DNA of 64,000 bases from Anaerocolumna sp. GTDB taxonomy: Bacteria; Bacillota; Clostridia; Lachnospirales; Lachnospiraceae. Position numbers and translations under genes: made by a program. Under the pieces are notes generated by a model. The model did no database searches. It worked only from the letters and a program-made list of their open reading frames with translations, and had not been told where the DNA came from. Numbering within the stretch: the first letter of the stretch is position 1; the number at the start of each line of letters is the position of its first letter. The DNA is taken from positions 1 to 64,000 of the forward strand of contig JARBTX010000006.1 in the NCBI GenBank assembly GCA_029239975.1, in the 5' to 3' direction. Of this stretch, positions 33,742 to 42,063 are shown in pieces.

Positions 33742-34890
33742 TCAAGTAATATTGTATGACAGAATAATCTCACTGGCCTTATCATATCTACCAAGATAAC
33801 CCACCTCAAGGCCTAGTAACTGCTCAACCATCTCTTTATGCAAGGTCACATTTAAAGAAGCTAATGTTTCCATAAATGTATCTCCAGATACTTTTTTATT
33901 TTCTATTATTAACTTCATTGCATGTTTTAGATATCTTGGGCGTGTTACCGGCGTATCTCTATCATATGGCTCTTCTTTTATAAAATCATTTTGCCCTCGC
34001 TGTTTCATAAGATACTGATATTGATTCATTGTTATAGCGCCTAGTTGGTGTGCTCTCACTATGAGTGCAGCAGCAGATACTCTATACTTCTTTTTTAATT
34101 CCACATAAAACATAAAATCAGTCTTACCTCTAGACAATAAATCTTTTAAGTACATATCTTTTGGAATTAAAAGTGCACCAGCAAACTCATTCATTAGTTG
34201 TTCCATATTTTTATATTCTAATTTTGACAATTCATCAATATCAAAAAAACCATCCGTAAGAACATGACCTAGTTCGTGTGCTGCATTAAACTGTTGCCTA
34301 AATGCAGTCCTCTCATGTCCTAGAATAACTATAGGAACAGTCCTTTTATTAATAACTTCAACACGACTATATGCATCAATATCATAAGATTTTTCAAAAG
34401 TCGATGAAATAATGATTCCATTCTGTTCCATTGTATCAATGATATTAACTATAGGACCTACTCCAAGATTCCACTCTTGTCTTACGAAATCAGCCATTTC
34501 TTCAGGATTTATTAGCCCATTAAACTCCAACTTATATTCGGGAAAATTTATAAACTGTTCAATTGCTTCAAATATTTTAGTAAGAAGCTTAACTTTCTCA
34601 ATTTGAGCATATTGCTTCTTTTTTGAAGTTGATAATAATGACCTAAAATAAGTATAATTTGTAGATTTATTTAGTTTATCTTCTTCAAAAAAGTACTCTC
34701 TCGGGAAACCCAATAAATTACAGAGACCAAATATATTCTCTGTTTTTGGAACAGCTTTATTATTTTCAAATTGTGATATAGCCTGATTAGTTAATCCTAT
34801 AGCTTCAGCCACATCACCAATAGTCATTTCATTATACTGTCTTGCAGATTTTAATCTTGCCCCGTTAAAAGAAGATTCTAATCTATACAT
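33742..34890 (-). CDS. XRE-ImmA/IrrE fusion protein (HTH plus zinc protease)
   Basis: 382 aa. HTH at about 8-60 (EMTIGDVAEAIGLTNQAISQFENN), linker, then an ImmA/IrrE zinc-protease domain with HELGH near 210 (FNAAHELGHVLTDGF) and a downstream Glu in MEQLMNEFAGALL. The HTH-plus-protease fusion differs from the separate pair in the tail locus. Members can be antitoxin-like regulators or damage-responsive anti-repressors. The ATG used follows GGGAGG by 8 nt; an earlier GTG lies before that site. It is second in an operon with the 258-aa gene. Confidence 0.82.
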   Translation of the reverse strand: MYRLESSFNGARLKSARQYNEMTIGDVAEAIGLTNQAISQFENNKAVPKTENIFGLCNLLGFPREYFFEEDKLNKSTNYTYFRSLLSTSKKKQYAQIEKVKLLTKIFEAIEQFINFPEYKLEFNGLINPEEMADFVRQEWNLGVGPIVNIIDTMEQNGIIISSTFEKSYDIDAYSRVEVINKRTVPIVILGHERTAFRQQFNAAHELGHVLTDGFFDIDELSKLEYKNMEQLMNEFAGALLIPKDMYLKDLLSRGKTDFMFYVELKKKYRVSAAALIVRAHQLGAITMNQYQYLMKQRGQNDFIKEEPYDRDTPVTRPRYLKHAMKLIIENKKVSGDTFMETLASLNVTLHKEMVEQLLGLEVGYLGRYDKASEIILSYNIT

Positions 34891-34915
34891 AGCTAAAACC
34901 TCCCTTATAATCACA

Positions 34916-35692
34916 TTATATCTGTTCTCTTTTCCTGTCTATATCCTCTTTTTCAGATAGATCAACATGGCTATATATCGAAAGTACATTATCTTGTTTT
35001 GCTGTTAATAGAATTTCTGTATCCTGAAGTTCAATGTCTTCAAATTCATTTATATACTCATCCATATCATAATCTGTACCAATAAATTCATTCCACGATT
35101 CTGTATAAATTGAATCCAAATTTTCTATTGGAATTTTACATTCAATGTCTCTGACTTTACCTTTTTCTTGATTAACTAAAACCAAAGCATAAGTTTCTAT
35201 TTTCCCTTTAATACTATATATCATTTCATTTAGCAGTTCAGTTAATTTTTGATCAGCTTCCTCATCTATAATTGTTTTCTCCAGGCCAAAGCTCATTTGT
35301 TCATTCTCAGGCTCGTAAGTGCCTAACAATTTTCCGTTTATCCTGCTCAATACATTGCAATAATGAAATAATCTATTTTCTGGTTCTTTATTTTGCAAAT
35401 TAATAAAATTCTTGTACCTCATATATGTATATAAGTAATACGATGATTCGTCATATACATACAAAACTTCCCAGAGACCTCGTTGTATTTTATTTACTTG
35501 ATATCCATCTGTTTTAAAATGCTTGTCTAATTGGGTGAATATATGGTTCCAGATAGATGCACCACGACCATTATGCGTTGTAGTAGGATGTTCTTTTTCT
35601 AATTCAAAATACTCATAATACCCATCTTCAAATGATTGGATAATATGCCTGATGTCCCCTTGTTTAATAGGAATCTTTGTGTTATACTTCAT
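34916..35692 (-). CDS. Unrecognised 258-aa partner of the XRE-ImmA protein
   Basis: 258 aa, acidic, no membrane segment or signal peptide. Aromatic-rich N-terminus (FEDGYYEYFELEKEHPTTTH, RGASIWNHIFTQL), central beta region (YVYDESSYYLYTYMRYKNF) and acidic C-terminus. I cannot name a family. It is the first gene of the operon, 25 bp ahead of the XRE-ImmA gene, behind a 12-bp inverted repeat. The arrangement looks like a toxin/effector with its regulator. Confidence 0.65.
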   Translation of the reverse strand: MKYNTKIPIKQGDIRHIIQSFEDGYYEYFELEKEHPTTTHNGRGASIWNHIFTQLDKHFKTDGYQVNKIQRGLWEVLYVYDESSYYLYTYMRYKNFINLQNKEPENRLFHYCNVLSRINGKLLGTYEPENEQMSFGLEKTIIDEEADQKLTELLNEMIYSIKGKIETYALVLVNQEKGKVRDIECKIPIENLDSIYTESWNEFIGTDYDMDEYINEFEDIELQDTEILLTAKQDNVLSIYSHVDLSEKEDIDRKREQI

Positions 35693-35704
35693 ATGATATT
35701 TTCC

Positions 35705-35756
35705 TTTCTAGATATGATGTTGTAATCGATTAATTATATTTTACCATATCTAGAAA
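35705..35756. promoter_or_regulatory. Perfect 12-bp inverted repeat around the 258-aa gene promoter
   Basis: TTTCTAGATATG (35705-35716) and CATATCTAGAAA (35745-35756) are perfect mirror arms with a 28-bp spacer holding a minus-strand TATAAT. The gene-proximal arm runs into the ribosome site of the 258-aa gene. Confidence 0.7.
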
Positions 35757-35871
35757 AAATATCAAGTATTTTTCTAATGATAGCTTTTTTCCCAATTACA
35801 AAATAGTATATTTATTAGAAAATCTTAATGTATAACATTATATATTATTTAATAATTACTAGTAATTTACT

Positions 35872-36051
35872 CTAGAATACCCCATTTAATTTATCCATTT
35901 TAATAATCTTTGCATTCTCCATGACATGGCTGTTTATATCCATTGTAATTGCTAATGATGAATATCCAAGTAGCTCCTTGAGATTTTGATAGGTAATTCC
36001 GCTATTAATTGCTCTTGTAGCATATGTATGACGAAGTGCATGACAAGTAAA
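35872..36051 (-). pseudogene. C-terminal remnant of a tyrosine recombinase
   Basis: A 59-codon fragment reads CHALRHTYATRAINSGITYQ, then LKELLGYSSLAITMDINSHV and ends LNGVF. The H-x-L-R-H and LGYSS motifs are those of phage-type integrases, but the catalytic Tyr position (usually MDxYSHV) is Asn. A stop lies just upstream and no N-terminal part is found. It marks a decayed mobile element. Confidence 0.78.
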
Positions 36052-36085
36052 CTATTGATTCATCTCCTTCATCTCTCTTCGTTAC

Positions 36086-36134
36086 AAGCAAAATAATCCC
36101 TTGAAAGCAAATAACAATCTTCATTCAAGGGATT
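36086..36134 (-). terminator. Terminator of the reverse transcriptase gene
   Basis: AATCCCTTGAA (36095-36105) pairs perfectly with TTCAAGGGATT (36124-36134); minus-strand tail ATTTTGC. Confidence 0.65.
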
Positions 36135-36210
36135 TCATTTATTTAGATTTTTATTAATATGATACTTTAAGATATGATATATGCCATTAGCAAATAAAAT
36201 TATCAGCTTT

Positions 36211-37269
36211 CTATTTCCCTAAACTATTATTCAATCGTAATATTATTCTTTCTAACCTACATAGCATTTTCTCCGCTTTATTGCAAAAATTACTATCTTG
36301 TGAATATTTCAAAATACTAATAATAAATGCTCTATTTCCCGTAAAGTAATTTATCAAGCTATAAATTCCACTAAACTTCAAACTTTCAGAACCTGTTTGA
36401 TTTATAATGAATGTATTTAAATCATTATAATATGAATCATTTCTATAGTCTTTATGATTTTCAATATAAAATAGCACTCTGCTTAAGTCTGATAATTTAT
36501 TTCTAGATAGTCTTATGTTATCAGATATAACATATCCTCCCAAAGATAATTGTTTTTTTGAACGTATTATTTTACTGTAATTTAAATAAAAGTCACCATC
36601 AGATATTATTTTAGATACTCCCGAAATAAATGATTCTTGAAAAATTTTATCATTATTTGACGAGAAGAGCATGTCATCCGCATATCTTGTATACGTAATA
36701 TGAAAACATCTACAATACTTTTCGATTCTAATATCTAATTGTCTAAATATTATATTTGAAATTATAGGTGATGATGGTGCACCTTGTATCACTTTATTAT
36801 TGTATGTTAATATTTCTGTTGTTCTGTCTACTAATGTTTTTATATTTTCATCTGATAGATTATCATTAGGTTTAAAATAATATTTTAATGCCTTCCGAAT
36901 GTTCTTTTTACTTATCGAACCGAAAAAATCTTTTATATCAAGTCTTAAATAGTTATTATTACCGTAAAATTCAAGATGCGGAATAAGAAATTCAATATAA
37001 TTTGTTTCCTTTTTAAAACCATGAACCATATCAGGCAACATTATATTCGATAAGAAATTATTGCAAAGGTTCTTTTGAATGTCAAATAGCATATTTGTAG
37101 TATTTATAGAATATATTATTCTTTTACCACCTTTTTTTGGTATCTCTCGTGGCTCTCCATAATATTCTTTCTTTGCATTATGCGCTAAAAATTTAGGTAA
37201 TTCTTCTTCTTTAACATCTAATATATCATTATAATACATTGATTTGCTTTCAATCTTCCATATCTTCAT
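36211..37269 (-). CDS. Retron-type reverse transcriptase
   Basis: 352 aa. RT motifs in order: LRLDIKDFFGSIS (108-120), QGAPSSPIISNIIFRQLD (162-179), catalytic YADD at 196-199 in YTRYADDMLFSS, and thumb-region QLSLGGYVISDNIRLSRNKL. The size, NAKK near 31 and the conserved LDIKDFF/TRYADD context fit retron RTs rather than group II intron proteins, which would carry maturase and HNH domains. The usual retron VTG triplet before the thumb reads LGG here. An ATPase-TOPRIM gene lies upstream with a 237-nt noncoding gap between, the expected place for msr-msd RNA. Confidence 0.85.
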   Translation of the reverse strand: MKIWKIESKSMYYNDILDVKEEELPKFLAHNAKKEYYGEPREIPKKGGKRIIYSINTTNMLFDIQKNLCNNFLSNIMLPDMVHGFKKETNYIEFLIPHLEFYGNNNYLRLDIKDFFGSISKKNIRKALKYYFKPNDNLSDENIKTLVDRTTEILTYNNKVIQGAPSSPIISNIIFRQLDIRIEKYCRCFHITYTRYADDMLFSSNNDKIFQESFISGVSKIISDGDFYLNYSKIIRSKKQLSLGGYVISDNIRLSRNKLSDLSRVLFYIENHKDYRNDSYYNDLNTFIINQTGSESLKFSGIYSLINYFTGNRAFIISILKYSQDSNFCNKAEKMLCRLERIILRLNNSLGK

Positions 37270-37506
37270 TTGTTATCCCCTTAAATGTTGTATGGCTTCC
37301 CACAAGGAAGCCATACATAAATGAGTACTTCTCACTTTTCGCACCGCGAGTACAACAACGATACAACATAATTACGTTGGAGAGGCGGAGTCAAATTATT
37401 ATTGTTACCCCTTGGTTTTTTGATATGTATAATATTGTTTTGCGGACATACTATACTCAACTGCTCAAGGTACACTCTGCTATGTATACTAACAAAGATT
37501 GGTTTA
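37270..37506 (-). ncRNA. Candidate retron msr-msd RNA
   Basis: The 237-nt gap between the ATPase stop and RT start has no gene but clear folding. Evidence: a perfect 12-bp hairpin with 5-nt loop (37289-37317), a 9-nt segment ATGTTGTAT at 37369-37361 complementary to 37293-37285, and TTTGTTA near the 5' end able to pair with TAACAAA at the RT start. Retron ncRNAs lie directly upstream of the RT and have such nested stems. The exact a1/a2 ends and priming G could not be fixed by eye. Confidence 0.55.
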
Positions 37507-39501
37507 CTACTCATTATTAAATTTTACCATACCTTCACAAAATTGTAAAATATTATTTAATTCGTTAAAGTCATTAGCAAATTTGTCAAGTTTATCATTT
37601 TGAATTTGTATAACATCAAGATAATGAGTAAAATAATAATCTAGAAAGCTATTAATCCATCCACTGGTTTTTTTACCAACAAATTGGTTTAAATTTTTTA
37701 TGTCTGAAACAAATTGTTTAGTAATTAGTCCCCCTTTTTTAGCCTCATCCAATGTCAATAAATTATCAAACTTTCCATTTAATATTAATCTTAAAATAGT
37801 AGTTTTATAATAAATAGCATTATTAAATGATAATAATGTATTAAGCTTGTTAATATTATTTGGCTCTAGCAAACAATCTAACCATTCCTTTACAATAAGG
37901 TAGTTATCTATATTAACTAGGCACCCCTCTATTGTAGTCATTACTGGTAGTATGTTGTATTCTTTACAATAAGTATTAATAGCACTATTTAAATTCCTAT
38001 ACAACCTATTGTCGAGCCAATATAATGAATTATTCTGTTCAAATAAACCAGTTTTTAAGACTTTATTTATATATTGATATTTATTAAACGTCGCTGATTT
38101 TCTTCCATCTTTTTTATAATACAACAACTTTTGTGATTTACATATATCTTTATTATAAAGGGGATTAACTAATTTATCAGGATTAAGTGTAAATTTTTTA
38201 CTTGCACAATTATATCTTAATATTTTATCCATATCTATCAACACAATAAATGGTACATTATACTTGTTATTATTAGGGTGTATAAGCTTTAGACTGGCAT
38301 CATTTGAATCATAATTAAAAAATTTAATGTATCTTATAATCTTAAATAATTCTCTCAATCTTGGATACTGAAATAATTGCATTTCAGTAGTTCCCTCAAC
38401 AAATAGTATTGCATTAGAAAAATAGCATTCTGTTTCCTTATTGCTTATTAAAAAAATATCATTAGTATTTACTAAATCTTTTATTCTCTCTAATTTAGTA
38501 TAATTTGATTTAATAAATACTCTCTTCAACCCAACTGTCATTTGATTTTTTATTAATGATGTTATTAAATTTGTCGAGTGCGTTGTCACCAAGAAATTTA
38601 CTCTTGGATTTAAACTTTCATATATACACTGTACCAAATCTTCAATATATTGGGGATGTAGTCCAATTTCTGGTTCATCTATTATAATCATAGGGTTTTT
38701 CCAACCAGTCTCAGACAAAAAAGAAACTAGTTGAACAATAAGCTTTATATATTTTAAAGAATTAGTTCCATCAGAATAATAATCGATTTTTTTGCTATCA
38801 CTTAAAAATTCACTTCCACCAAGTCTTGTATTTAATGCACTTATAAATCGTTCATTATAATTATTTTTATTAATTGTAATATTTTCACTTATAAAAATAT
38901 TTTTAATTTTGGCTAATGCTTTACTATATTTTTTACCATAAACTTCATCTAACAACTCGTCTAATTTTTTATCTATTTTATTATCATTCCTTTTTATGTT
39001 ACTAATTGAAAGTTCACCAATAATACTCCATATGATTGACCAATCTTCTAAAGTGATAAATCTTGTGTCAATCATATAGATTGGAAATAACTTAGATAAT
39101 GTTTTTCTAATATTCTTATCAGATGGGAACCATTCAATATTACCATCTTTATATTGTGTTAATCGTAATAATATCTTACCGTCTTTGATATATGGTATTA
39201 ATTCTCCCATTATACTGTCCAAATAATCATTAGTGCTAAGCTTAGCTGGCATATCCAAATCATAAATAAATTCTATTTGCATTTTTTGAATGTATCTATT
39301 ATTTGTATCTGTATAACTATCATAATATAATATATCATTTTGAGACATTTTATAAAAATAATCAATCGCATCTAATATACTTGATTTCCCTGTTCCATTT
39401 TTTCCTATAATACATTGAATATCATAATGATTTCTATCAAAATCTATTGAAACATTTTGTAATGATTTAAAATTTCTTATATTAATTTGCTTAATTCCCA
39501 T
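37507..39501 (-). CDS. OLD-family ATPase with TOPRIM nuclease domain (retron effector)
   Basis: 664 aa. N-terminal SMC-like ATPase with Walker A GKNGTGKSS at 33-41 and Walker B MIIIDEPEIG at 271-280 and H-loop TTHST at 306-310. A TOPRIM-type region follows, with AILFVEGTTEMQLF (364-377) and the acidic LIDMDK (421-426). This is the OLD nuclease architecture, which is the known effector of the Retron-Eco8-type systems. The start chosen is the second ATG, 7 nt behind GAGGG. It precedes the RT in the same orientation, the reverse of the common RT-then-effector order. Confidence 0.8.
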   Translation of the reverse strand: MGIKQINIRNFKSLQNVSIDFDRNHYDIQCIIGKNGTGKSSILDAIDYFYKMSQNDILYYDSYTDTNNRYIQKMQIEFIYDLDMPAKLSTNDYLDSIMGELIPYIKDGKILLRLTQYKDGNIEWFPSDKNIRKTLSKLFPIYMIDTRFITLEDWSIIWSIIGELSISNIKRNDNKIDKKLDELLDEVYGKKYSKALAKIKNIFISENITINKNNYNERFISALNTRLGGSEFLSDSKKIDYYSDGTNSLKYIKLIVQLVSFLSETGWKNPMIIIDEPEIGLHPQYIEDLVQCIYESLNPRVNFLVTTHSTNLITSLIKNQMTVGLKRVFIKSNYTKLERIKDLVNTNDIFLISNKETECYFSNAILFVEGTTEMQLFQYPRLRELFKIIRYIKFFNYDSNDASLKLIHPNNNKYNVPFIVLIDMDKILRYNCASKKFTLNPDKLVNPLYNKDICKSQKLLYYKKDGRKSATFNKYQYINKVLKTGLFEQNNSLYWLDNRLYRNLNSAINTYCKEYNILPVMTTIEGCLVNIDNYLIVKEWLDCLLEPNNINKLNTLLSFNNAIYYKTTILRLILNGKFDNLLTLDEAKKGGLITKQFVSDIKNLNQFVGKKTSGWINSFLDYYFTHYLDVIQIQNDKLDKFANDFNELNNILQFCEGMVKFNNE

Positions 39502-40395
39502 GTACATTCCCTCACAATTATTATATTTAATACTTAAAAATTCTTGATATATAATAGAATCTAAATTTTATATATGGGATATTATAGCAAATTATGTAAT
39601 TTTATGATACTATAAAGTTTACTATTTAGTTTATTATTAATATTTTAGAGAGTAATTAATTATTGAAAAGTGAGATATGTAGTAGGCTTTCAATATCTGC
39701 TTGAGTAAAAGATAGGAAATTCGATTCATATCATAATATTCAACTCACCAAACTAGCGTTGTATCAAGTCATTCAGCTTATCTACCGCTCGAATGTGCGT
39801 ATTATGCCGAACGAATGTGTTGCCTATTTTTAGGAGCTATTTCAATGATAACTGCGAGACTATCAAAAGTATAGAATTTTATGTTGGTTATATTAATTAG
39901 AGATGGTGGGGTTGGAAAATACATAACGATGAAGTCACTAATTTATAAGGGATTCAGAACTATTGATTGTTAAAAACGTAGAAATGTTATATGGGTTATT
40001 TAATATCACAAGAGACATTTTAATATTACACTTTATAATAATCTATCTCATAGATATAACCTAAGAACAATACCAAAAAATATTTTAATCTTCATAAACT
40101 GATACATTTTTTAATATATATACTTAAGTCACATACAAAATTTGCATATAGTATGAATATTACCAATCATCAACACCCCAGACAGTAATTAAACTGTATG
40201 CATTATTTTTTAATTAAAACAACATATAAGGTGTCCGCATCGATGATACCTTAACTAACATCAATATATGAAGAAGGTAGGGTTCTAAACTAAAAAATTA
40301 TTTTATTAAGGCTAGTGGGTGCCTTCCAAAAATTTATATAGTTTTTTCTCTATACTTACAATTTTAAATTAATCTGTGTAAAAGCTGTGTAGTAC
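39502..40395. other. About 890 bp without a supported gene
   Basis: Several short frames are interrupted by stops and lack ribosome sites. A minus-strand stretch around 39750-39820 reads like a decayed coding tail (NTHIRAVDKLNDLIQR then stop), but I cannot name it. Sequence composition is AT-rich and looks like decayed mobile DNA at the right edge of the island. Confidence 0.4.
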
Positions 40396-40424
40396 TTGCA
40401 TTTTCTCAACTTATGCGTTATAGT
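40396..40424 (+). promoter_or_regulatory. Promoter of queT
   Basis: TTGCAT (40396-40401), 17-bp spacer, TATAGT (40419-40424). Confidence 0.6.
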
Positions 40425-40472
40425 ATACGTTGCTGAAAGCCTTATACTATAGAAGTTTCAGCATGAAACCAT

Positions 40473-40515
40473 CGAGTGTTCGTAACCTTCCACTCGTAAA
40501 ACAAAACTAAAGGAG
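40473..40515 (+). ncRNA. preQ1-I riboswitch
   Basis: P1 arms CGAGTG and CACTCG enclose a TAACC-containing loop, followed by the A-rich tail TAAAACAAAACTAAAGGAG that carries the ribosome site. This matches preQ1 class I aptamers, whose tail forms a pseudoknot with the loop. preQ1 binding would hide the ribosome site of queT. A separate hairpin GCTGAAA/TTTCAGC (40432-40462) precedes it in the leader. Confidence 0.8.
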
Positions 40516-40523
40516 AATTTCAT

Positions 40524-41111
40524 ATGAAGAATAATAAGACATTATTCATTACTCAAGCTGCTTTAATTGCGGCTATTTATGTAGTGCTGGTTTATGTTTT
40601 CAAACCAATCAGTTTTTCTTACATACAAGTTAGAATCGCTGAAGCATTAACCATATTACCATTCTTTACCCCTGCTGCTATTCCAGGTGTAACAATCGGT
40701 TGTCTGCTTGGTAACCTATTAACAGGTGCAGACATACTTGATATTGTATTCGGTAGTTTTGCCACATTACTCGGTGCATTAGGCTCATATGCATTAAGAA
40801 AACAAAAATTCTTAGTGCCAATTCCACCAATTGTAGCAAACACAATTATTATTCCATGGGTATTAAGATTTGCTTATGGAGAAGCGTTACCAATACCATT
40901 TATGATGTTAACAATTGGTATCGGCGAAATATTATCTTGTGGCCTATTAGGTTTCGTTTTACTTTTTGCACTTTATCGCTACAAACACATCATCTTTGCA
41001 GATATGAAAGACAACTCACAAATGAAAACTGTTCCTTCTTATCTTAATGGAGTATTGTTAGTTGTTTCCGTTGTTGTAGTGTGTGGTATCTTTATTGTTT
41101 CAAAATTGTAA
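40524..41111 (+). CDS. queT: QueT, queuosine precursor transporter (ECF substrate-binding subunit)
   Basis: 195 aa with about six membrane helices. FKPISFSYIQVRIAEALTIL and GCLLGNLLTGADILDIVFGS are hallmark QueT stretches. It captures preQ1 or related queuine precursors for import through an ECF module whose energising subunits are elsewhere. The preQ1 riboswitch in its leader supports the substrate. The ribosome site AAAGGAG is part of the aptamer tail. Confidence 0.9.
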   Translation: MKNNKTLFITQAALIAAIYVVLVYVFKPISFSYIQVRIAEALTILPFFTPAAIPGVTIGCLLGNLLTGADILDIVFGSFATLLGALGSYALRKQKFLVPIPPIVANTIIIPWVLRFAYGEALPIPFMMLTIGIGEILSCGLLGFVLLFALYRYKHIIFADMKDNSQMKTVPSYLNGVLLVVSVVVVCGIFIVSKL

Positions 41112-41155
41112 TAACATTATTATAAACGAAATTAATTTCATTATATTGTTTATTT

Positions 41156-41198
41156 AACCCATGATTACCAACTAAATTAGTTTCATGGGTTTTATTTT
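41156..41198 (+). terminator. Terminator of queT
   Basis: AACCCATGA (41156-41164) pairs with TCATGGGTT (41183-41191); T-rich tail TTATTTT. Confidence 0.75.
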
Positions 41199-41277
41199 GA
41201 TTGATATACATTTATATAATATACATTTATTGGAACCTTTTTGGGTTTGTATCGTCTAATAAGAAAAGGAGGCTTTT

Positions 41278-41718
41278 ATGAAAACAAATAAATCTTTTAT
41301 TATTCTTTTTACATTCTTATCGTTAATACTTTTATTAACTGGTTGTTCCAAGTTAAACAAAAAAAACCATATAAAAGTTGATGGTGATAACATTATTATT
41401 GAACAACGAATTGAAGAAAAAGACGAATATGAATTATTTAAAGAAATGAATGAATCGGAAAATGTACAAAAGGTAAAAGACATTTTGGAAGAAATAACAT
41501 GGGTTCATGCAACCGTAGATATGGCATATCCGCCTCATTACAGATTTCACTTTGAAAACAGCACGAAAGAAACAGTAGGCTTCCGATATGACCTATGGAT
41601 CAGTCCTAATAGAGATAAAATTGAACTTAATATTGATAGTGAAGATAAGTATATTCAATTTGATGAAGAAAAATCATCTGAATTATTCCAACTACTCACC
41701 GGCAAGGAATTAGAGTAA
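41278..41718 (+). CDS. Small lipoprotein, unknown function
   Basis: 146 aa. Lipoprotein signal peptide: KTNK, hydrophobic core SFIILFTFLSLILLL, lipobox LTGC. The mature domain has EEITWVHATVDMAYPPHYRF and an acidic C-terminus. I do not recognise a family. It would be anchored on the outer face of the membrane. Ribosome site AAGGAGG. Overlaps in frame context with a gene remnant downstream. Confidence 0.72.
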   Translation: MKTNKSFIILFTFLSLILLLTGCSKLNKKNHIKVDGDNIIIEQRIEEKDEYELFKEMNESENVQKVKDILEEITWVHATVDMAYPPHYRFHFENSTKETVGFRYDLWISPNRDKIELNIDSEDKYIQFDEEKSSELFQLLTGKELE

Positions 41719-41720
41719 AT

Positions 41721-41915
41721 TATGATGAAACTGCAACTATATATGCAATGAATCTAAAAGAGAATGAAGTTATCAAGTTATATGATTACCAACCTTATCG
41801 GGATATTTCGTATACTCCAGTTTCAACTGGTATTTATATAATTATTGCAAGGTTAAGTACTGGAGATATTATCGATTTGACACCTAACTCCTTTGTTGAA
41901 ACTACGTTTAATTAA
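41721..41915 (+). pseudogene. C-terminal remnant of an unknown protein
   Basis: A start-less frame of about 65 codons reads YDETATIYAMNLKENEVIKL and continues with STGIYIIIARLSTGDIIDL to a stop. Coherent protein-like sequence without a start or ribosome site suggests a truncated gene, perhaps fused or deleted next to the lipoprotein. Confidence 0.5.
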
Positions 41916-41965
41916 TAGAAGAAAACAACAATGGCCTTATAATTTTAAATTAAACAATCAAAATA

Positions 41966-41997
41966 CTAGGAGAAGATACAATTATATCTTCTCCTAG
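41966..41997. terminator. 13-bp perfect hairpin
   Basis: CTAGGAGAAGATA (41966-41978) and TATCTTCTCCTAG (41985-41997) pair perfectly around a 6-nt loop. It lies between convergent genes and may end both transcripts, though no T-run follows. Confidence 0.6.
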
Positions 41998-42063
41998 ATA
42001 AATATATCACTATCTCTATTATTACTGGTTAAACATATTACCAAATTTATATTTCAATCAAGA

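Noticed and set aside
33742-34890. Treating the XRE-ImmA protein as part of the tailocin control pair.
   Set aside because: It is 9 kb away, a fusion rather than separate genes, and has its own distinct palindrome (TTTCTAGATATG) unrelated to the tail operators (CTTACGT).
36211-37269. Group II intron reverse transcriptase.
   Set aside because: At 352 aa it has no maturase or endonuclease domain, no intron RNA domain V is seen nearby, and it sits beside an OLD-type effector.
39730-39980. Possible small genes or a transposase tail near 39.75-39.98 kb.
   Set aside because: Short frames with stops, no ribosome site and no motif that I can name. Recorded only as decayed sequence.
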